A stretch of DNA of 56,363 bases, taken from Halorubrum aquaticum (GTDB lineage: Archaea > Halobacteriota > Halobacteria > Halobacteriales > Haloferacaceae). Shown piece after piece: positions 15,609 to 23,800 of this stretch (within the stretch, counting starts at the first letter, position 1; the number at the start of each line of letters is the position of its first letter). Made by a program: the position numbers and the translations under genes. The notes under the pieces were generated by a model. It was not told where the DNA came from and searched no databases. It worked only from the letters and a program-made list of their open reading frames with translations. The stretch covers positions 1 through 56,363 of the forward strand of contig NZ_FOPZ01000022.1 in NCBI RefSeq assembly GCF_900113615.1, in the 5' to 3' direction.

Positions 15609-16790
15609 TCAGTCGTCCGCTACCGCCGGCGTCCGGTCGAGCGCCTCGAGACAGTCGAGCCAGTCGCGCATGTGCTCGCCGACGTGGACGAGGAACTCCC
15701 CGTTCCGGTACTCGTCGAACTCGCCGTCGGCGAGCCGGTCGGCCATCGCGTCGTACGCCTCGGCGTAGCCGGCGGCGTCCGCGCCGGCGTCGTGGACGAG
15801 CTCCCAGAGGTGCTCGTTGAGCTCCAAGCCCGCGACCTCGTTGTGGAGGTCGTCGAACGTCGAGCGCGCGGCCTTGTTGTGCTCACAGAGCGGCCAGCCG
15901 TTGTAGATCCGCTTGTCGAGCACGTCGCAGGCGCGTTTCAGGAAGACCCCCGACCAGATGTCGTCGAACCGGCCCACCTCCCACTCGTTGTCGTCCATCG
16001 GGAGCTGGTAGAACGCCGGGATCACCTCGCGGCGGAACGCGAGGTTCATCGAGCACACCGTGAGGTAGTTACCGCGCGCGGCGACGAAGTCCTCGCCGAA
16101 GTCGTCGGCGCTCGTCCGCGTCTGTGCCTGTCCCTCGAGGTCGCCGTCCATCAGGATCCGCACCGCGTCGAGGTCGGGCACGTTCGTCCAGAGCCCCTGT
16201 GAGGCGACGACCTCGCCGCCCTCGATCTCCACCGCGTCGGTCTCGACCGTCTCGTTCATCGCCGAGTACGGGTAGCCACGCGGATAGAGGCCGTGCTCGT
16301 CGGCGTTCTCGTAGAGGACGTTCACCCAGTTCTCGTCCGACCGGACGCGCGTCACCTCCCCCTCGAACGCGAGGTTCGCCATGTGTCGGCCGAAGTAGTC
16401 CTCGTCGTCGTGCGGGAGCGTGTCGTCGTCGATGAAGACTCCGTACTCGAACGCGGGGTTCGCCCACATGTACAGCAGGCCGAAGCTCGTCTCGGCGTGG
16501 CTGGCGGCCGGGACGACGTGGGCGTACTCCCCGACCCCGTTCTCCGCGTACCACTCCTCGCGACGGCTCCCGTCGAAGACCTCTCCCGACACGTCGAGCG
16601 CGTCGAGCATCGAGCGCATCTCCGCGACGTCACAGAAGTCCTCGGTGACCAACACGAAGTGTAGTCGCGACGTGTCGAACCCGTGTTCGCGCGCGTTCTC
16701 GACGTACGCGCGGACGCACTCGTACTCCCGGATCGTGGGGACGATCACACAGACGTCGGATCCGTCCCTCGCGTTACGGCGTTCGTCCAT
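15609..16790 (-). CDS. Reversibly glycosylated polypeptide-like protein (GT75 / alpha-1,4-glucan-protein synthase family)
   Basis: This 393-residue soluble protein opens with CVIVPTIREYECVRAYVENA and carries the acidic metal site FIDDDTLPHDDEDYFGRHM (about 138-156). Later come NLAFRREVIPAFYQLPMDDN and a VGRFDDIWSGVFLKRACD block typical of the RGP/UDP-arabinopyranose mutase group. Family members either self-glycosylate or interconvert pyranose and furanose forms of UDP-sugars, so here it may supply an activated sugar. It has its own iron box, which also overlaps the stop codon of the flippase-like gene just upstream. Confidence 0.82.
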   Translation of the reverse strand: MDERRNARDGSDVCVIVPTIREYECVRAYVENAREHGFDTSRLHFVLVTEDFCDVAEMRSMLDALDVSGEVFDGSRREEWYAENGVGEYAHVVPAASHAETSFGLLYMWANPAFEYGVFIDDDTLPHDDEDYFGRHMANLAFEGEVTRVRSDENWVNVLYENADEHGLYPRGYPYSAMNETVETDAVEIEGGEVVASQGLWTNVPDLDAVRILMDGDLEGQAQTRTSADDFGEDFVAARGNYLTVCSMNLAFRREVIPAFYQLPMDDNEWEVGRFDDIWSGVFLKRACDVLDKRIYNGWPLCEHNKAARSTFDDLHNEVAGLELNEHLWELVHDAGADAAGYAEAYDAMADRLADGEFDEYRNGEFLVHVGEHMRDWLDCLEALDRTPAVADD

Positions 16791-16800
16791 GTCCCCAAAT

Positions 16801-16818
16801 TTTTAGGCTGGCCTAAAA
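16801..16818 (-). promoter_or_regulatory. Iron box 4, overlapping the upstream gene's stop codon
   Basis: TTTTAGG-CTGG-CCTAAAA is a perfect 7-bp inverted repeat 11 nt before the ATG at 16790. The stop codon (TAG, 16813-16815) of the flippase-like gene is one of its half-sites, so an internal promoter and operator is embedded in the gene junction. Confidence 0.8.
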
Positions 16819-17943
16819 GCTTGGCGGTCCGGCGGCGGACGGGTCGCTCTCGCCGGTCGCGGGCTCGGCGTCTTCGGGATCGCCCGTCGGCAGGCGGTCG
16901 AACGCGAGCGCGGCCGCCCCGCCGCCGCCGAGCGTGACCGCGTTCTTCAGCGCGTGGTCGAGGACCGCCGCGACGACCGCCGTCTCGACGGGGATCGCGG
17001 TGGTGCCGACGACGAGCCCGACGAACGCGGCCTCGTAGAGGCCGATGCCGCCCTGCGAGAGCGGCAGCACCTTCGCGAGGTTCCCGGCGCTGACCGCGAG
17101 CGTCCCGACGGTCACGAGCGTCCACGCCGGAACCGTCCCGCCGAACCCTCCCACGAGCGCGGCGAGGACGAGCACCGCGGTGACGACGTCGAGCCCCCAC
17201 ACGAGGAGGCTCCCGGCGTAGACCCGGGCGAGCCCGCGCGGGGCCACGGCGACGACGCGGACGGCCGCGCCGAACCGCACGGCCGCGTCGACGACCCCCG
17301 AGAGGCGGGAACCCTCGACGCGAGCGCGGAGCGCGGGACCGAACGCCCGGTCGCTTCGTGCGACCCAGACCGTCGAGACGGCGAGGAGAAGCGCCGCGGC
17401 GGCGATCCCGGCCGCGGCCGCGAGCGGCGTCGAGGCACCCTCCGTCCCGACCGAGCGGCTTCCGAGCAGGAGGACCGCGAGGGCGGAGCCCCCGAGCGTG
17501 GCCACCGCCACGAGGTCGAAGCCGCGCTCGACCGCCAGCGAGGCGACGCCGGTGGGATAGGGCACGTCCCGCCGCCGCTTGAGGAGGTACGCCCGGACGC
17601 CGTCCCCGGCGCGCGCCGGCACGACGAGGTTCGCCGTCTGGCTCGCGAACACGGCGGCGGTGAGGAAGCCGACGCCGTGCCGCCGGTCCATCGGCGCGAG
17701 CACGTCCCCGTACCGCCGCCCCCGGAGCGGCCACGAGGCCAGGTACGCGAGGACGGCGAGCGCGAGGAACCGCGGGTCGGCCGCGGCGACCGCCGCGAGG
17801 AGCGCGTCCGTCTCGACGGTCCGTGAGAGCACCGCGACGCCGACTCCGAGGACGCCGACGGTGCCGAGGAGGGTGAGCCGACCGCGGGAGGGGCCGCTCG
17901 CCGCGATCCGGTCACGGACTCGACGGAGCCGGGACCCGCTCAT
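16813..17943 (-). CDS. Flippase-like membrane protein (UPF0104 / LPG synthase TM family)
   Basis: This 376-residue protein has about eight to nine hydrophobic helices. Family marks are the PLRGRRYGDVLAPMDRR loop, the conserved VVPARAGDGVRAYLLKRR and the LPLSQGGIGLYEAAFVGL near residue 285. The same fold forms the membrane half of AglD and the AglR-type proteins implicated in moving dolichol-phosphate sugars across the membrane. Next to a GT2 synthase and a GT39-like transferase, a lipid-linked-sugar flippase role is the natural inference. The ATG at 17943 has a Shine-Dalgarno (GGAGGGG, 17954-17960). A 28-codon upstream ORF ends on it (ATGA). Confidence 0.82.
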   Translation of the reverse strand: MSGSRLRRVRDRIAASGPSRGRLTLLGTVGVLGVGVAVLSRTVETDALLAAVAAADPRFLALAVLAYLASWPLRGRRYGDVLAPMDRRHGVGFLTAAVFASQTANLVVPARAGDGVRAYLLKRRRDVPYPTGVASLAVERGFDLVAVATLGGSALAVLLLGSRSVGTEGASTPLAAAAGIAAAALLLAVSTVWVARSDRAFGPALRARVEGSRLSGVVDAAVRFGAAVRVVAVAPRGLARVYAGSLLVWGLDVVTAVLVLAALVGGFGGTVPAWTLVTVGTLAVSAGNLAKVLPLSQGGIGLYEAAFVGLVVGTTAIPVETAVVAAVLDHALKNAVTLGGGGAAALAFDRLPTGDPEDAEPATGESDPSAAGPPSF

Positions 17944-18026
17944 CGTCCGGCGTCCCCTCCGGTCGCGGACTCCTCGGGGGCGGTCGTCGCGGATCGAGAG
18001 CGGTCACGCACGCGGTCGGCCGACAT
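17940..18026 (-). CDS. Possible leaderless upstream ORF (28 aa) coupled to the flippase gene
   Basis: The ATG at 18026 lies about 29 nt after TTATAT (18053-18058), with iron box 5 between them, so it is where a leaderless transcript should begin. The frame encodes MSADRVRDRSRSATTAPEES... and stops at TGA 17940-17942, overlapping the flippase ATG by four bases (ATGA). It contains the flippase Shine-Dalgarno. Its composition is unremarkable, so it may act through being translated and not through its product. It is too short to test by homology here. Confidence 0.4.
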   Translation of the reverse strand: MSADRVRDRSRSATTAPEESATGGDAGR

Positions 18027-18034
18027 ACAGTTCG

Positions 18035-18058
18035 TTTAGGTTGGCCTAAATCATATAA
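18035..18058 (-). promoter_or_regulatory. TATA box and iron box 5
   Basis: On the minus strand TTATAT (18053-18058) is followed by TTTAGG-CCAA-CCTAAA (18035-18050). The arrangement TATA, operator, start codon is the same as at iron box 1. Confidence 0.85.
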
Positions 18059-18116
18059 CGCTGGCGGTTCGTTCGGAGGCGGGACGACACGCGGGGAGAA
18101 AACACTCGCGTCGTCC

Positions 18117-18323
18117 GTGACGACGCCCGTGTCCCTCCCCGAAGCCGAGAAACGGCGCGAAGCGCGTCGCTCCGCCGACCGAGACGACGGTGACGGCGAC
18201 CGCGGAGCGACCGATGCGTCGACCTCCGCGGTCGGCGTTCCCCTCGTCGTCGCGCTCCTGGCACACGCCACGGGGGCCTTCGTCGGACTCCTCGCCGGGC
18301 GCGCGCGGCTGCTGGAGCGGTAG
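18117..18323 (+). CDS. Possible small single-pass membrane protein
   Basis: This GTG-initiated 68-codon frame has an acidic, charged first half (EAEKRREARRSADRDDGDGD) and a hydrophobic helix (about residues 38-60, VGVPLVVALLAHATGAFVGL) before a basic end. That charge pattern is plausible for a membrane microprotein. Frames on the opposite strand at this place look like noise. There is no convincing promoter at leaderless spacing and no family is recognised. Confidence 0.3.
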   Translation: MTTPVSLPEAEKRREARRSADRDDGDGDRGATDASTSAVGVPLVVALLAHATGAFVGLLAGRARLLER

Positions 18324-18424
18324 ACCCACTCGGAGCCGTGGCGCGGGTCCGGCATGAGTGACTGTGGATAGCAACGTGATATCTGAACGACGAGTTTATC
18401 TCGATCGGACGCCGAACGGCGCTA

Positions 18425-19453
18425 GTGGTAGGTTCGGATCGCACGCTACGCGACTACGTCGGCCGATCGTCGTCCGTTCTCTTGCTGGCTCCCTCGCAGG
18501 AGTCCCCCGACGACGGCGCCTGTATCGATCTGCTGACTCACGATCCGCCCGAACACACCAACGTGCTGAGCGTTACGCTTTCGGCATCCCCCGCCGAGCG
18601 CCTGTCGGTCTGGCAGCGTGAAGCCGGCAGCGAGCTCCCGACGAGGGTGACGATCGTCGACGGAAGGCGGGAGATGACGACCGATCGGCTCCCGGTCTCC
18701 GAATCGGGATCGATCTCCGTACGCGGACTTCCCGAGGACGCGGACCTCCACGACGTCGGGTTCGCGATCGCCAGCCAGCTCGGCGCGTGGAAGGACACCG
18801 ACGAGACGACGGTCCTGTGTCTTCACTCCGTGACGCGGCTGCTCGCCGCCTACGAGACCGACCGCGTGATCGCCCTGATCACCGCCCTCAACCGCCTCTG
18901 TGAGCGTCTCGGCGTGATCGCCCACAGCCACGTCGACCCGGACGCACACGACGAGGAGACGGTGGCGACCCTTCGACCGCTGTACGATACGGTCATCGAG
19001 CACACGCCGGCCGACGGCTGGATCCCGACGGAACGCGAGGAGACGACGCGGACTCCGTCGTTCCGTTCGACGACGCCGCCGCCGGGCGGGACCGCGAGAA
19101 CGGACCCGGACCGCCCCGAAACGGTGCCGATGCGCCACTCCTTCGATAGGATACTGGAACTGCTGTCGTGCCCACGCCGGCGCACGCTCCTGTATCACTT
19201 GAAGAACCAGCCGAATCAGACCGTCCCGCTCGACCGGCTGGTCGAGGAGATCCACGACATCGACCGGTCGCTGCCGATGCGCGACTCGTCCCCGCCGGAG
19301 GTGGTCCGCGAGGAACTCCTTGATACCCACCTCCCGATGCTTCAGGAGGCCGGGATCGTCCGGTACGACGCCGACGCCGAATCGGTCCACTACACCGAGA
19401 ATCGGGGCTTGGAGTCCTTCCTCCGGTACGTCGAAACGATCGAGTTGGGCTGA
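18425..19453 (+). CDS. RecA-like (DUF7504-type) protein with C-terminal winged helix (DUF7344-type)
   Basis: This 342-residue protein starts with GTG. The N-terminal half (SSVLLLAPSQESPDDGACIDLL, NVLSVTLSASPAERLSVWQ, VLCLHSVTRLLAAYE) has the degenerate ATPase-like layout of haloarchaeal DUF7504 proteins. After a Pro/Thr-rich linker (about 200-240) there is a winged-helix domain beginning RILELLSCPRRRTLLYHLK, as in DUF7344. Such proteins are probably signalling or transcription regulators near sensory genes, but no ligand or target is known. TTTAT near 18395 gives leaderless-like spacing. Family names are from memory and uncertain. Confidence 0.6.
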   Translation: MVGSDRTLRDYVGRSSSVLLLAPSQESPDDGACIDLLTHDPPEHTNVLSVTLSASPAERLSVWQREAGSELPTRVTIVDGRREMTTDRLPVSESGSISVRGLPEDADLHDVGFAIASQLGAWKDTDETTVLCLHSVTRLLAAYETDRVIALITALNRLCERLGVIAHSHVDPDAHDEETVATLRPLYDTVIEHTPADGWIPTEREETTRTPSFRSTTPPPGGTARTDPDRPETVPMRHSFDRILELLSCPRRRTLLYHLKNQPNQTVPLDRLVEEIHDIDRSLPMRDSSPPEVVREELLDTHLPMLQEAGIVRYDADAESVHYTENRGLESFLRYVETIELG

Positions 19454-19504
19454 GATACCGGTCGGTCCGAGACGGTCGAGGACGAACGACGCCGTCCGAC
19501 GTGA

Positions 19505-19538
19505 GAAACGAAAACGGAGAGCGTGGCGCGAACGCGCC
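19505..19538 (-). terminator. Probable terminator of the tuf-rpsJ unit
   Basis: On the minus strand, just after the rpsJ stop, GGCGCG-TTCGCGCC can form a tight hairpin (19525-19538). It is followed by the T-rich CCGTTTTCGTTTC (19505-19517). Confidence 0.4.
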
Positions 19539-19545
19539 TTAGCGC

Positions 19546-19854
19546 TTAGTCCTCGAGAACGATCTCGATGCTGACGTCGTTGGGCACCTGGACGCGCATG
19601 AGCTGGCGGAGCGCGCGTTCGTCGGCGTCGATGTCGATCAGCCGCTTGTGGACGCGCATCTCCCAGTGCTCCCACGTCGCCGTCCCCTCACCGTCCGGGG
19701 ACTTCCGCGACGGGATCTCCAGCGTCTTCGTCGGAAGCGGGATCGGGCCCGACAGGGCGACCCCCGTCGAGTCCGCGATCTCGCGGACGTCGTCGCAGAT
19801 GGCGTCGAGGTCCTCGGGGCTGGTACCGGCGAGGCGGACGCGTGCCTGCTGCAT
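19546..19854 (-). CDS. rpsJ: 30S ribosomal protein uS10
   Basis: This 102-residue protein is uS10 by length and sequence. It has the N-terminal [20 protein letters not shown], the central loop [20 protein letters not shown] and the [20 protein letters not shown] segment. It is part of the small-subunit head and in some systems has transcription roles. The ATG lies 3 nt after the tuf stop, so the two are cotranscribed in the usual archaeal tuf-rps10 order. Confidence 0.96.
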   Translation of the reverse strand: MQQARVRLAGTSPEDLDAICDDVREIADSTGVALSGPIPLPTKTLEIPSRKSPDGEGTATWEHWEMRVHKRLIDIDADERALRQLMRVQVPNDVSIEIVLED

Positions 19855-19857
19855 CGA

Positions 19858-21123
19858 TTATCGCTCGTTGACTTCGAGCACTTTCCCGGCCGCGATGGTC
19901 TGACCCATGTCGCGGATGGCGAAGCTGCCGAGTTCCGGGATCTCGCCGGACGGCTCGATGCTGAGCGGCTTCTGCGGGCGAACGGTGACGACCGCGGCGT
20001 CGCCCGACTTGATGAAGTCCGGGTTCTCCTCGGCGACCTCGCCCGAGGAGGGGTCGATCTTCTGGTCGATCGACTCGATCGTACAGGCGACCTGCGCCGT
20101 GTGCGCGTGGAAGACCGGGGTGTAGCCGGCCGTGATCACCGACGGGTGCTGCATGACGACGACCTGCGCCTTGAACGTCTCGGCGACGCTCGGCGGGTCG
20201 TCGGCGGGACCACACACGTCGCCGCGACGGATGTCGTCCTTGCCGAGACCGCGGACGTTGAACCCGACGTTGTCGCCGGGCTCGGCCTTGGGAACCTCCT
20301 CGTGGTGCATCTCGACCGTCTTCACCTCGCCGCCCACGTCGGACGGCTGGAAGGAGACGTTGTCCCCCGTGTTGAGGATGCCGGTCTCGACGCGTCCGAC
20401 GGGGACGGTCCCGATGCCGGAGATGGTGTAGACGTCCTGGATGGGGAGCCGGAGCGGCGCGTCCGTCGGCGGCTCGGACTCGGGCAGGTCGTTGAGCGAC
20501 TCCAGCAGGGTGGGGCCGTCGTACCAGCCGGTGTTCTCGGACTCCTCGGAGATGTTGTCGCCCTCGAACGCCGAGATCGGCACGAACGTCGTGTCGTCGG
20601 TCGCGAAGCGGACCTGGTTGAGCAGGTTCTTGACCTCCTCGACGACCTCGTCGTACGTGGACTCCTGGTAGTCGACCAGGTCCATCTTGTTGACGCCGAT
20701 GATGAGCTCGTTGATGCCCAGCGTGCGGGCCAGGAACACGTGCTCTCGGGTCTGGGGCGCGACGCCGTCGTCCGCCGCGACGACGAGGACCGCGTTGTCG
20801 GCCTGCGAGGCACCCGTGATCATGTTCTTCACGAAGTCACGGTGGCCCGGGCAGTCGACGATGGTGAAGTAGTAGGAATCCGTGTCGAACTCCTGGTGGG
20901 CGATGTCGATCGTGACGCCACGCTCGCGCTCCTCGGCGAGGTTGTCCATCACGTAGGCGAACTCGAAGCCGCCTTTGCCCTTCTCTTCTGCTTCCTCGCG
21001 ATGCTGCTCGATTACGTGCTCGGGGACGCTCCCCGTCTCGAAGAGGAGTCGACCCACGAGCGTACTCTTGCCGTGGTCGACGTGGCCGATAATGGCCAGA
21101 TTCTGGTGCGGTTTGTCACTCAT
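19858..21123 (-). CDS. tuf: Translation elongation factor EF-1A
   Basis: This 421-residue GTPase delivers aminoacyl-tRNA to the ribosome. G motifs are GHVDHGKS (13-20), DCPGHRDF and NKMD, followed by beta-barrel domains 2 and 3. The C-terminus [19 protein letters not shown] is typical. On the minus strand TTTTAG at 21175-21180 is the likely TATA, giving a leader of roughly 28 nt without a clear Shine-Dalgarno. It is followed directly by rpsJ. The 263-nt gap up to hom (21124-21386) holds this promoter and GC-rich sequence with short GTGA/TCAC inverted repeats, but no gene. Confidence 0.97.
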   Translation of the reverse strand: MSDKPHQNLAIIGHVDHGKSTLVGRLLFETGSVPEHVIEQHREEAEEKGKGGFEFAYVMDNLAEERERGVTIDIAHQEFDTDSYYFTIVDCPGHRDFVKNMITGASQADNAVLVVAADDGVAPQTREHVFLARTLGINELIIGVNKMDLVDYQESTYDEVVEEVKNLLNQVRFATDDTTFVPISAFEGDNISEESENTGWYDGPTLLESLNDLPESEPPTDAPLRLPIQDVYTISGIGTVPVGRVETGILNTGDNVSFQPSDVGGEVKTVEMHHEEVPKAEPGDNVGFNVRGLGKDDIRRGDVCGPADDPPSVAETFKAQVVVMQHPSVITAGYTPVFHAHTAQVACTIESIDQKIDPSSGEVAEENPDFIKSGDAAVVTVRPQKPLSIEPSGEIPELGSFAIRDMGQTIAAGKVLEVNER

Positions 21124-21386
21124 GGGGTAATCACGCGCTAAGGCGCTCTGTGAGTACGTTTTCGGTTGATTCCACTAAAACGGTTTCGATACGCACCACA
21201 GTCGAGAACGCCGCCGTCGGGTGATTCCCGTCACCGCGGGTCACGGCATCGCGACACACGGGCGGCTCGTGACGATCCTCCATCGTGGCGGCCGCCGCCG
21301 CCGGGACCGGGGAGAGAGGGCGGCTGAAGACGGAGACGGAGCGGGGACGGGGTGAGGATCGAGGCGGGACGGTGGCCGATCCGGGA

Positions 21387-22385
21387 TCAGCCGAGTCGAC
21401 CCACGTCGCCGAGGATCGCGCTCGCCGTCTCGGGGCCGCCCGCGCCGCGCCCCGAGATGTTGAGCCGACCCGCGTGCGTGGTCTCGATCTGGACGATGTT
21501 CTGCGTGCCCGAGACCGCGAGCGTCCCGTTCTCGTGGACGAGCCGCGGGGCGACGCGGACCGTCTCGCCCGTCGCCTCGCCGATCAGCCGGACGGTTCTG
21601 CCGTCCTCGGCGGCGAGCCGGAGGACGGACCCCGGCACGTCGCGGATCCCCTCGACCGACGCGTCCTCGAGCGAGAACTCCCGGGCGTCGGCCGGGTCGT
21701 CCGCCCCGCCGAAGGAGAGCACGTTCGCGAGGATGACGCACTTGAGCGCGGCGTCGGTCCCGTCGACGTCGAAGGACGGGTCCGCCTCCGCGACGCCGAG
21801 GTCCTGCGCCTCCGAGAGCACGTGGTCGTAGTCGAGCCCCTCCGCGGCCATGCGCGTGAGGATGAAGTTCGCGGTCCCGTTGAGCACGCCCCGTACCGCG
21901 GTGACGTGGCCCGGCTCGATGTCCTCGACCGTCGAGACCGCCGGGATCGCCCCGCCGACCGTCGCCTCGAAGCGCACGTCGCCGGCGCTGTCGGCGGCGA
22001 GCGCCTGGAGGTCGCCGTACCTCTCCGCGACCGGCCCCTTGTTCGCCAACACGACGTGGCGGTCCCGCTCGAGGGCGGTCCGAACGTGTGAGAAGCCCGG
22101 CTCGGCGTCGCCGAGCGTCGTGGGAGTGGCCTCGACGAGGACGTCGTAGTCGGCCGCGAGCGCGTCCGCCGGGTCGCCGTCGCCGACGATTCCGGTCTCC
22201 GCCTTGCGGGTCACGATCGCCTCGGCGTCGACGCCGAGTCCGTTCCCGGCGCTCGAATCGCTCGAGGCGTCAGCGACGACCGCGCTCGAGGAGTCCGCGA
22301 CTGCGACGACCTCGTGGCCGTACTCGCCGGCCAACTCGACGACTGAGCGGCCGACCGCGCCCGCGCCGATCACGGCGAGCCTCAC
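21387..22385 (-). CDS. hom: Homoserine dehydrogenase
   Basis: The enzyme reduces aspartate semialdehyde to homoserine with NAD(P)H. The 332-residue protein has the Rossmann motif VIGAGAVGR (5-13), VLANKGPVA near the nicotinamide site, and the catalytic-domain signature GGAIPAVSTV...RGVLNGTANFIL. Lys in EAQDLGVAEADPSFDVDGTD-type sequence completes the family pattern. There is no C-terminal ACT domain. The start is GTG at 22385, overlapping the stop of the ACT-protein gene (GTGA), so the ACT protein is probably its separate regulatory subunit, coupled 1:1 in translation. Confidence 0.94.
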   Translation of the reverse strand: MRLAVIGAGAVGRSVVELAGEYGHEVVAVADSSSAVVADASSDSSAGNGLGVDAEAIVTRKAETGIVGDGDPADALAADYDVLVEATPTTLGDAEPGFSHVRTALERDRHVVLANKGPVAERYGDLQALAADSAGDVRFEATVGGAIPAVSTVEDIEPGHVTAVRGVLNGTANFILTRMAAEGLDYDHVLSEAQDLGVAEADPSFDVDGTDAALKCVILANVLSFGGADDPADAREFSLEDASVEGIRDVPGSVLRLAAEDGRTVRLIGEATGETVRVAPRLVHENGTLAVSGTQNIVQIETTHAGRLNISGRGAGGPETASAILGDVGRLG

Positions 22386-22981
22386 GCGTCCACCCCCGCG
22401 AGCGGCGCGACCACGCGCAACTCCTTCTCCTCGGCGATCCCGCGAACCGCCGCGATCGCCTCGCTCGTCTCGCCCGACCGTGCCTCCAACCGAAGCCGGG
22501 CGCTCGAGACCTCCTCGGTGCCCTGGGGGGCCGCGAGCGACACGTCGGCGACCGACGCCGACGCGGACGCCTCGATCCGCGAGAGCGTGTCCGAGAGGTC
22601 GGTGTCGATGAGGTGGCCGAACAGGACGAGAGTGATCTCCTCGGCGTACCGCTCCGTTCCCGCCTGCATCACCGCGATCCCCTCCTCGCGCAGCGCCTCG
22701 ACTATCCCCTCGAAGCGTTCGGCCGTCGCCTCGAAGTCCACCTCGACCGGGATCCGGCCGCGCGGGGTCTTGTTCCCCCGCTCGTGGTAGATCGACAACA
22801 GGTTCCCGCCGTTGTTCGCGATCGGCTGGAGCGCCGCGAGCAGCTGTCCCGGCTCGTCGACGAGTTCGAGTCGAACCGTGTGCGTCGAGGGGGCGGGATC
22901 GTGGCCGCCGTCGGCCGCCGGGTCTGTCGAGTCCGCCGCGTCGGCCGCCTCCTCGGGCGCGCCGTCTCGAGTGTCGCTCAC
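22382..22981 (-). CDS. Double ACT-domain protein, probable regulator of homoserine dehydrogenase
   Basis: From GTG 22981 this encodes 199 residues. An acidic N-terminus of about 35 residues precedes ACT 1 (HTVRLELVDEPGQLLAALQP) and a second ACT-like half (ITLVLFGHLIDTDLSDTLSR to the end). ACT domains bind amino acids. Overlap with hom suggests a threonine sensor for that enzyme. GTG 22981 is preferred over longer in-frame starts because GGGGGTGATC (22984-22993) matches the anti-SD nearly perfectly, 7 nt from the GGGGG core. The predicted transcription start at about 23094 excludes starts further upstream. Confidence 0.8.
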   Translation of the reverse strand: MSDTRDGAPEEAADAADSTDPAADGGHDPAPSTHTVRLELVDEPGQLLAALQPIANNGGNLLSIYHERGNKTPRGRIPVEVDFEATAERFEGIVEALREEGIAVMQAGTERYAEEITLVLFGHLIDTDLSDTLSRIEASASASVADVSLAAPQGTEEVSSARLRLEARSGETSEAIAAVRGIAEEKELRVVAPLAGVDA

Positions 22982-23094
22982 GCGATCACCCCCGCGGGGT
23001 TCGTGGAGACCGTCCGGCACGTCCCTGTCGGCGCGGAGCGGCCGCTTGCTTGCTCCGTATCGATGCGCCGAGCGGGAGTCGTGCCCGTCTGCAT
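22978..23094 (-). CDS. Possible leaderless threonine-rich upstream ORF (38 aa) of the ACT-hom operon
   Basis: The ATG at 23094 lies about 28 nt after TTATA (23120-23124). The 38-codon frame (MQTGTTPARRIDTEQ... to ...STNPAGVIA) has eight threonines. It ends with TGA at 22978-22980, overlapping the ACT-gene GTG (GTGA) and including its Shine-Dalgarno. Position, threonine content and downstream genes recall a thr-operon leader peptide, but ACG/ACC codons are common in off-frames of high-GC DNA. Treat it as a candidate. Confidence 0.4.
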   Translation of the reverse strand: MQTGTTPARRIDTEQASGRSAPTGTCRTVSTNPAGVIA

Positions 23095-23117
23095 ACCCGA
23101 AAGGAGTCGGCGGGATC

Positions 23118-23126
23118 GGTATAAGC
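23118..23126 (-). promoter_or_regulatory. TATA box of the ACT-hom operon
   Basis: GCTTATACC on the minus strand sets a start near 23094, at the ATG of the 38-codon leader ORF. Confidence 0.5.
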
Positions 23127-23197
23127 CTTCGGCGATGGCAGTCGTTGCCTCCGTGTCGTGTGAACACGCTTGACGGTGCTTGATATACTGGGAAAAC

Positions 23198-23677
23198 TCA
23201 TCGAACTGCCTTCACCCGCGATACGAGCCGATCAACCGCTATCCCGGTGGGATATCCGATGAGTCCGAGAATAATGGCAAGCAAGAGACCGAATTGGACA
23301 CCATATTCGATTCCGCCGATTACCTCGGCGTGCGCAGAGGTATACCCGTAGCCCATCATTCTCGGATGGTTGTATCTGGTTGCCCCTGCCCAGTTACCTG
23401 AAAGGTACCCGACGATCGGTGGGAAAACGAACCACCAGAAGCCGATAAGCCACAGCGAACCGATGGTCGGTATGAGACCAGCACCGATGAATCCCGCCAC
23501 AGTAGCGATACCGAGCGCCAAGACGATCCAGCCGAGAGAAAGGCCGATATCCGTTCCGATCACGAAGCCACCGGAGGCGAGTAACAAGAGGACGATCACT
23601 AGTAATGGGAGGCGGCTCCTACCCGGGGATTCTCCGATGACGTGCGGCAAGACGCGGTGATCTTCGAGATCGGTCAT
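23198..23677 (-). CDS. Low-GC multi-pass membrane protein, unknown function
   Basis: From ATG 23677 this encodes 159 residues. An in-frame TTG at 23704 would add nine residues, but CTATTGAA near 23702-23709 sits at TATA spacing for the ATG. Four hydrophobic segments (about 24-44, 48-70, 74-95 and 126-148) alternate with short loops. There is a WWFVFPPIVGYLSG stretch and a GYGYTSAHAEVIGG loop. It is AT-richer than its neighbours and interrupts the translation cluster between aEF-2 and ACT-hom-tuf-rpsJ. No family is recognised; it is probably acquired. Confidence 0.55.
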   Translation of the reverse strand: MTDLEDHRVLPHVIGESPGRSRLPLLVIVLLLLASGGFVIGTDIGLSLGWIVLALGIATVAGFIGAGLIPTIGSLWLIGFWWFVFPPIVGYLSGNWAGATRYNHPRMMGYGYTSAHAEVIGGIEYGVQFGLLLAIILGLIGYPTGIAVDRLVSRVKAVR

Positions 23678-23800
23678 TACTGTCGAGTCTATTTCTGTGT
23701 TCAATAGTCGTTTGGGAGATAACAGCGATCACTTCGCACTCTTCAGCGATCGGCTGTTTCAGACGGAAAACATCTGAAAACAACGTGACTGCGGAGCCGG

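Noticed and set aside
22982-23167. 62-residue N-terminal extension of the ACT protein
   Set aside because: It would begin upstream of the predicted transcription start and lacks conserved sequence. GTG 22981 has a near-perfect Shine-Dalgarno.
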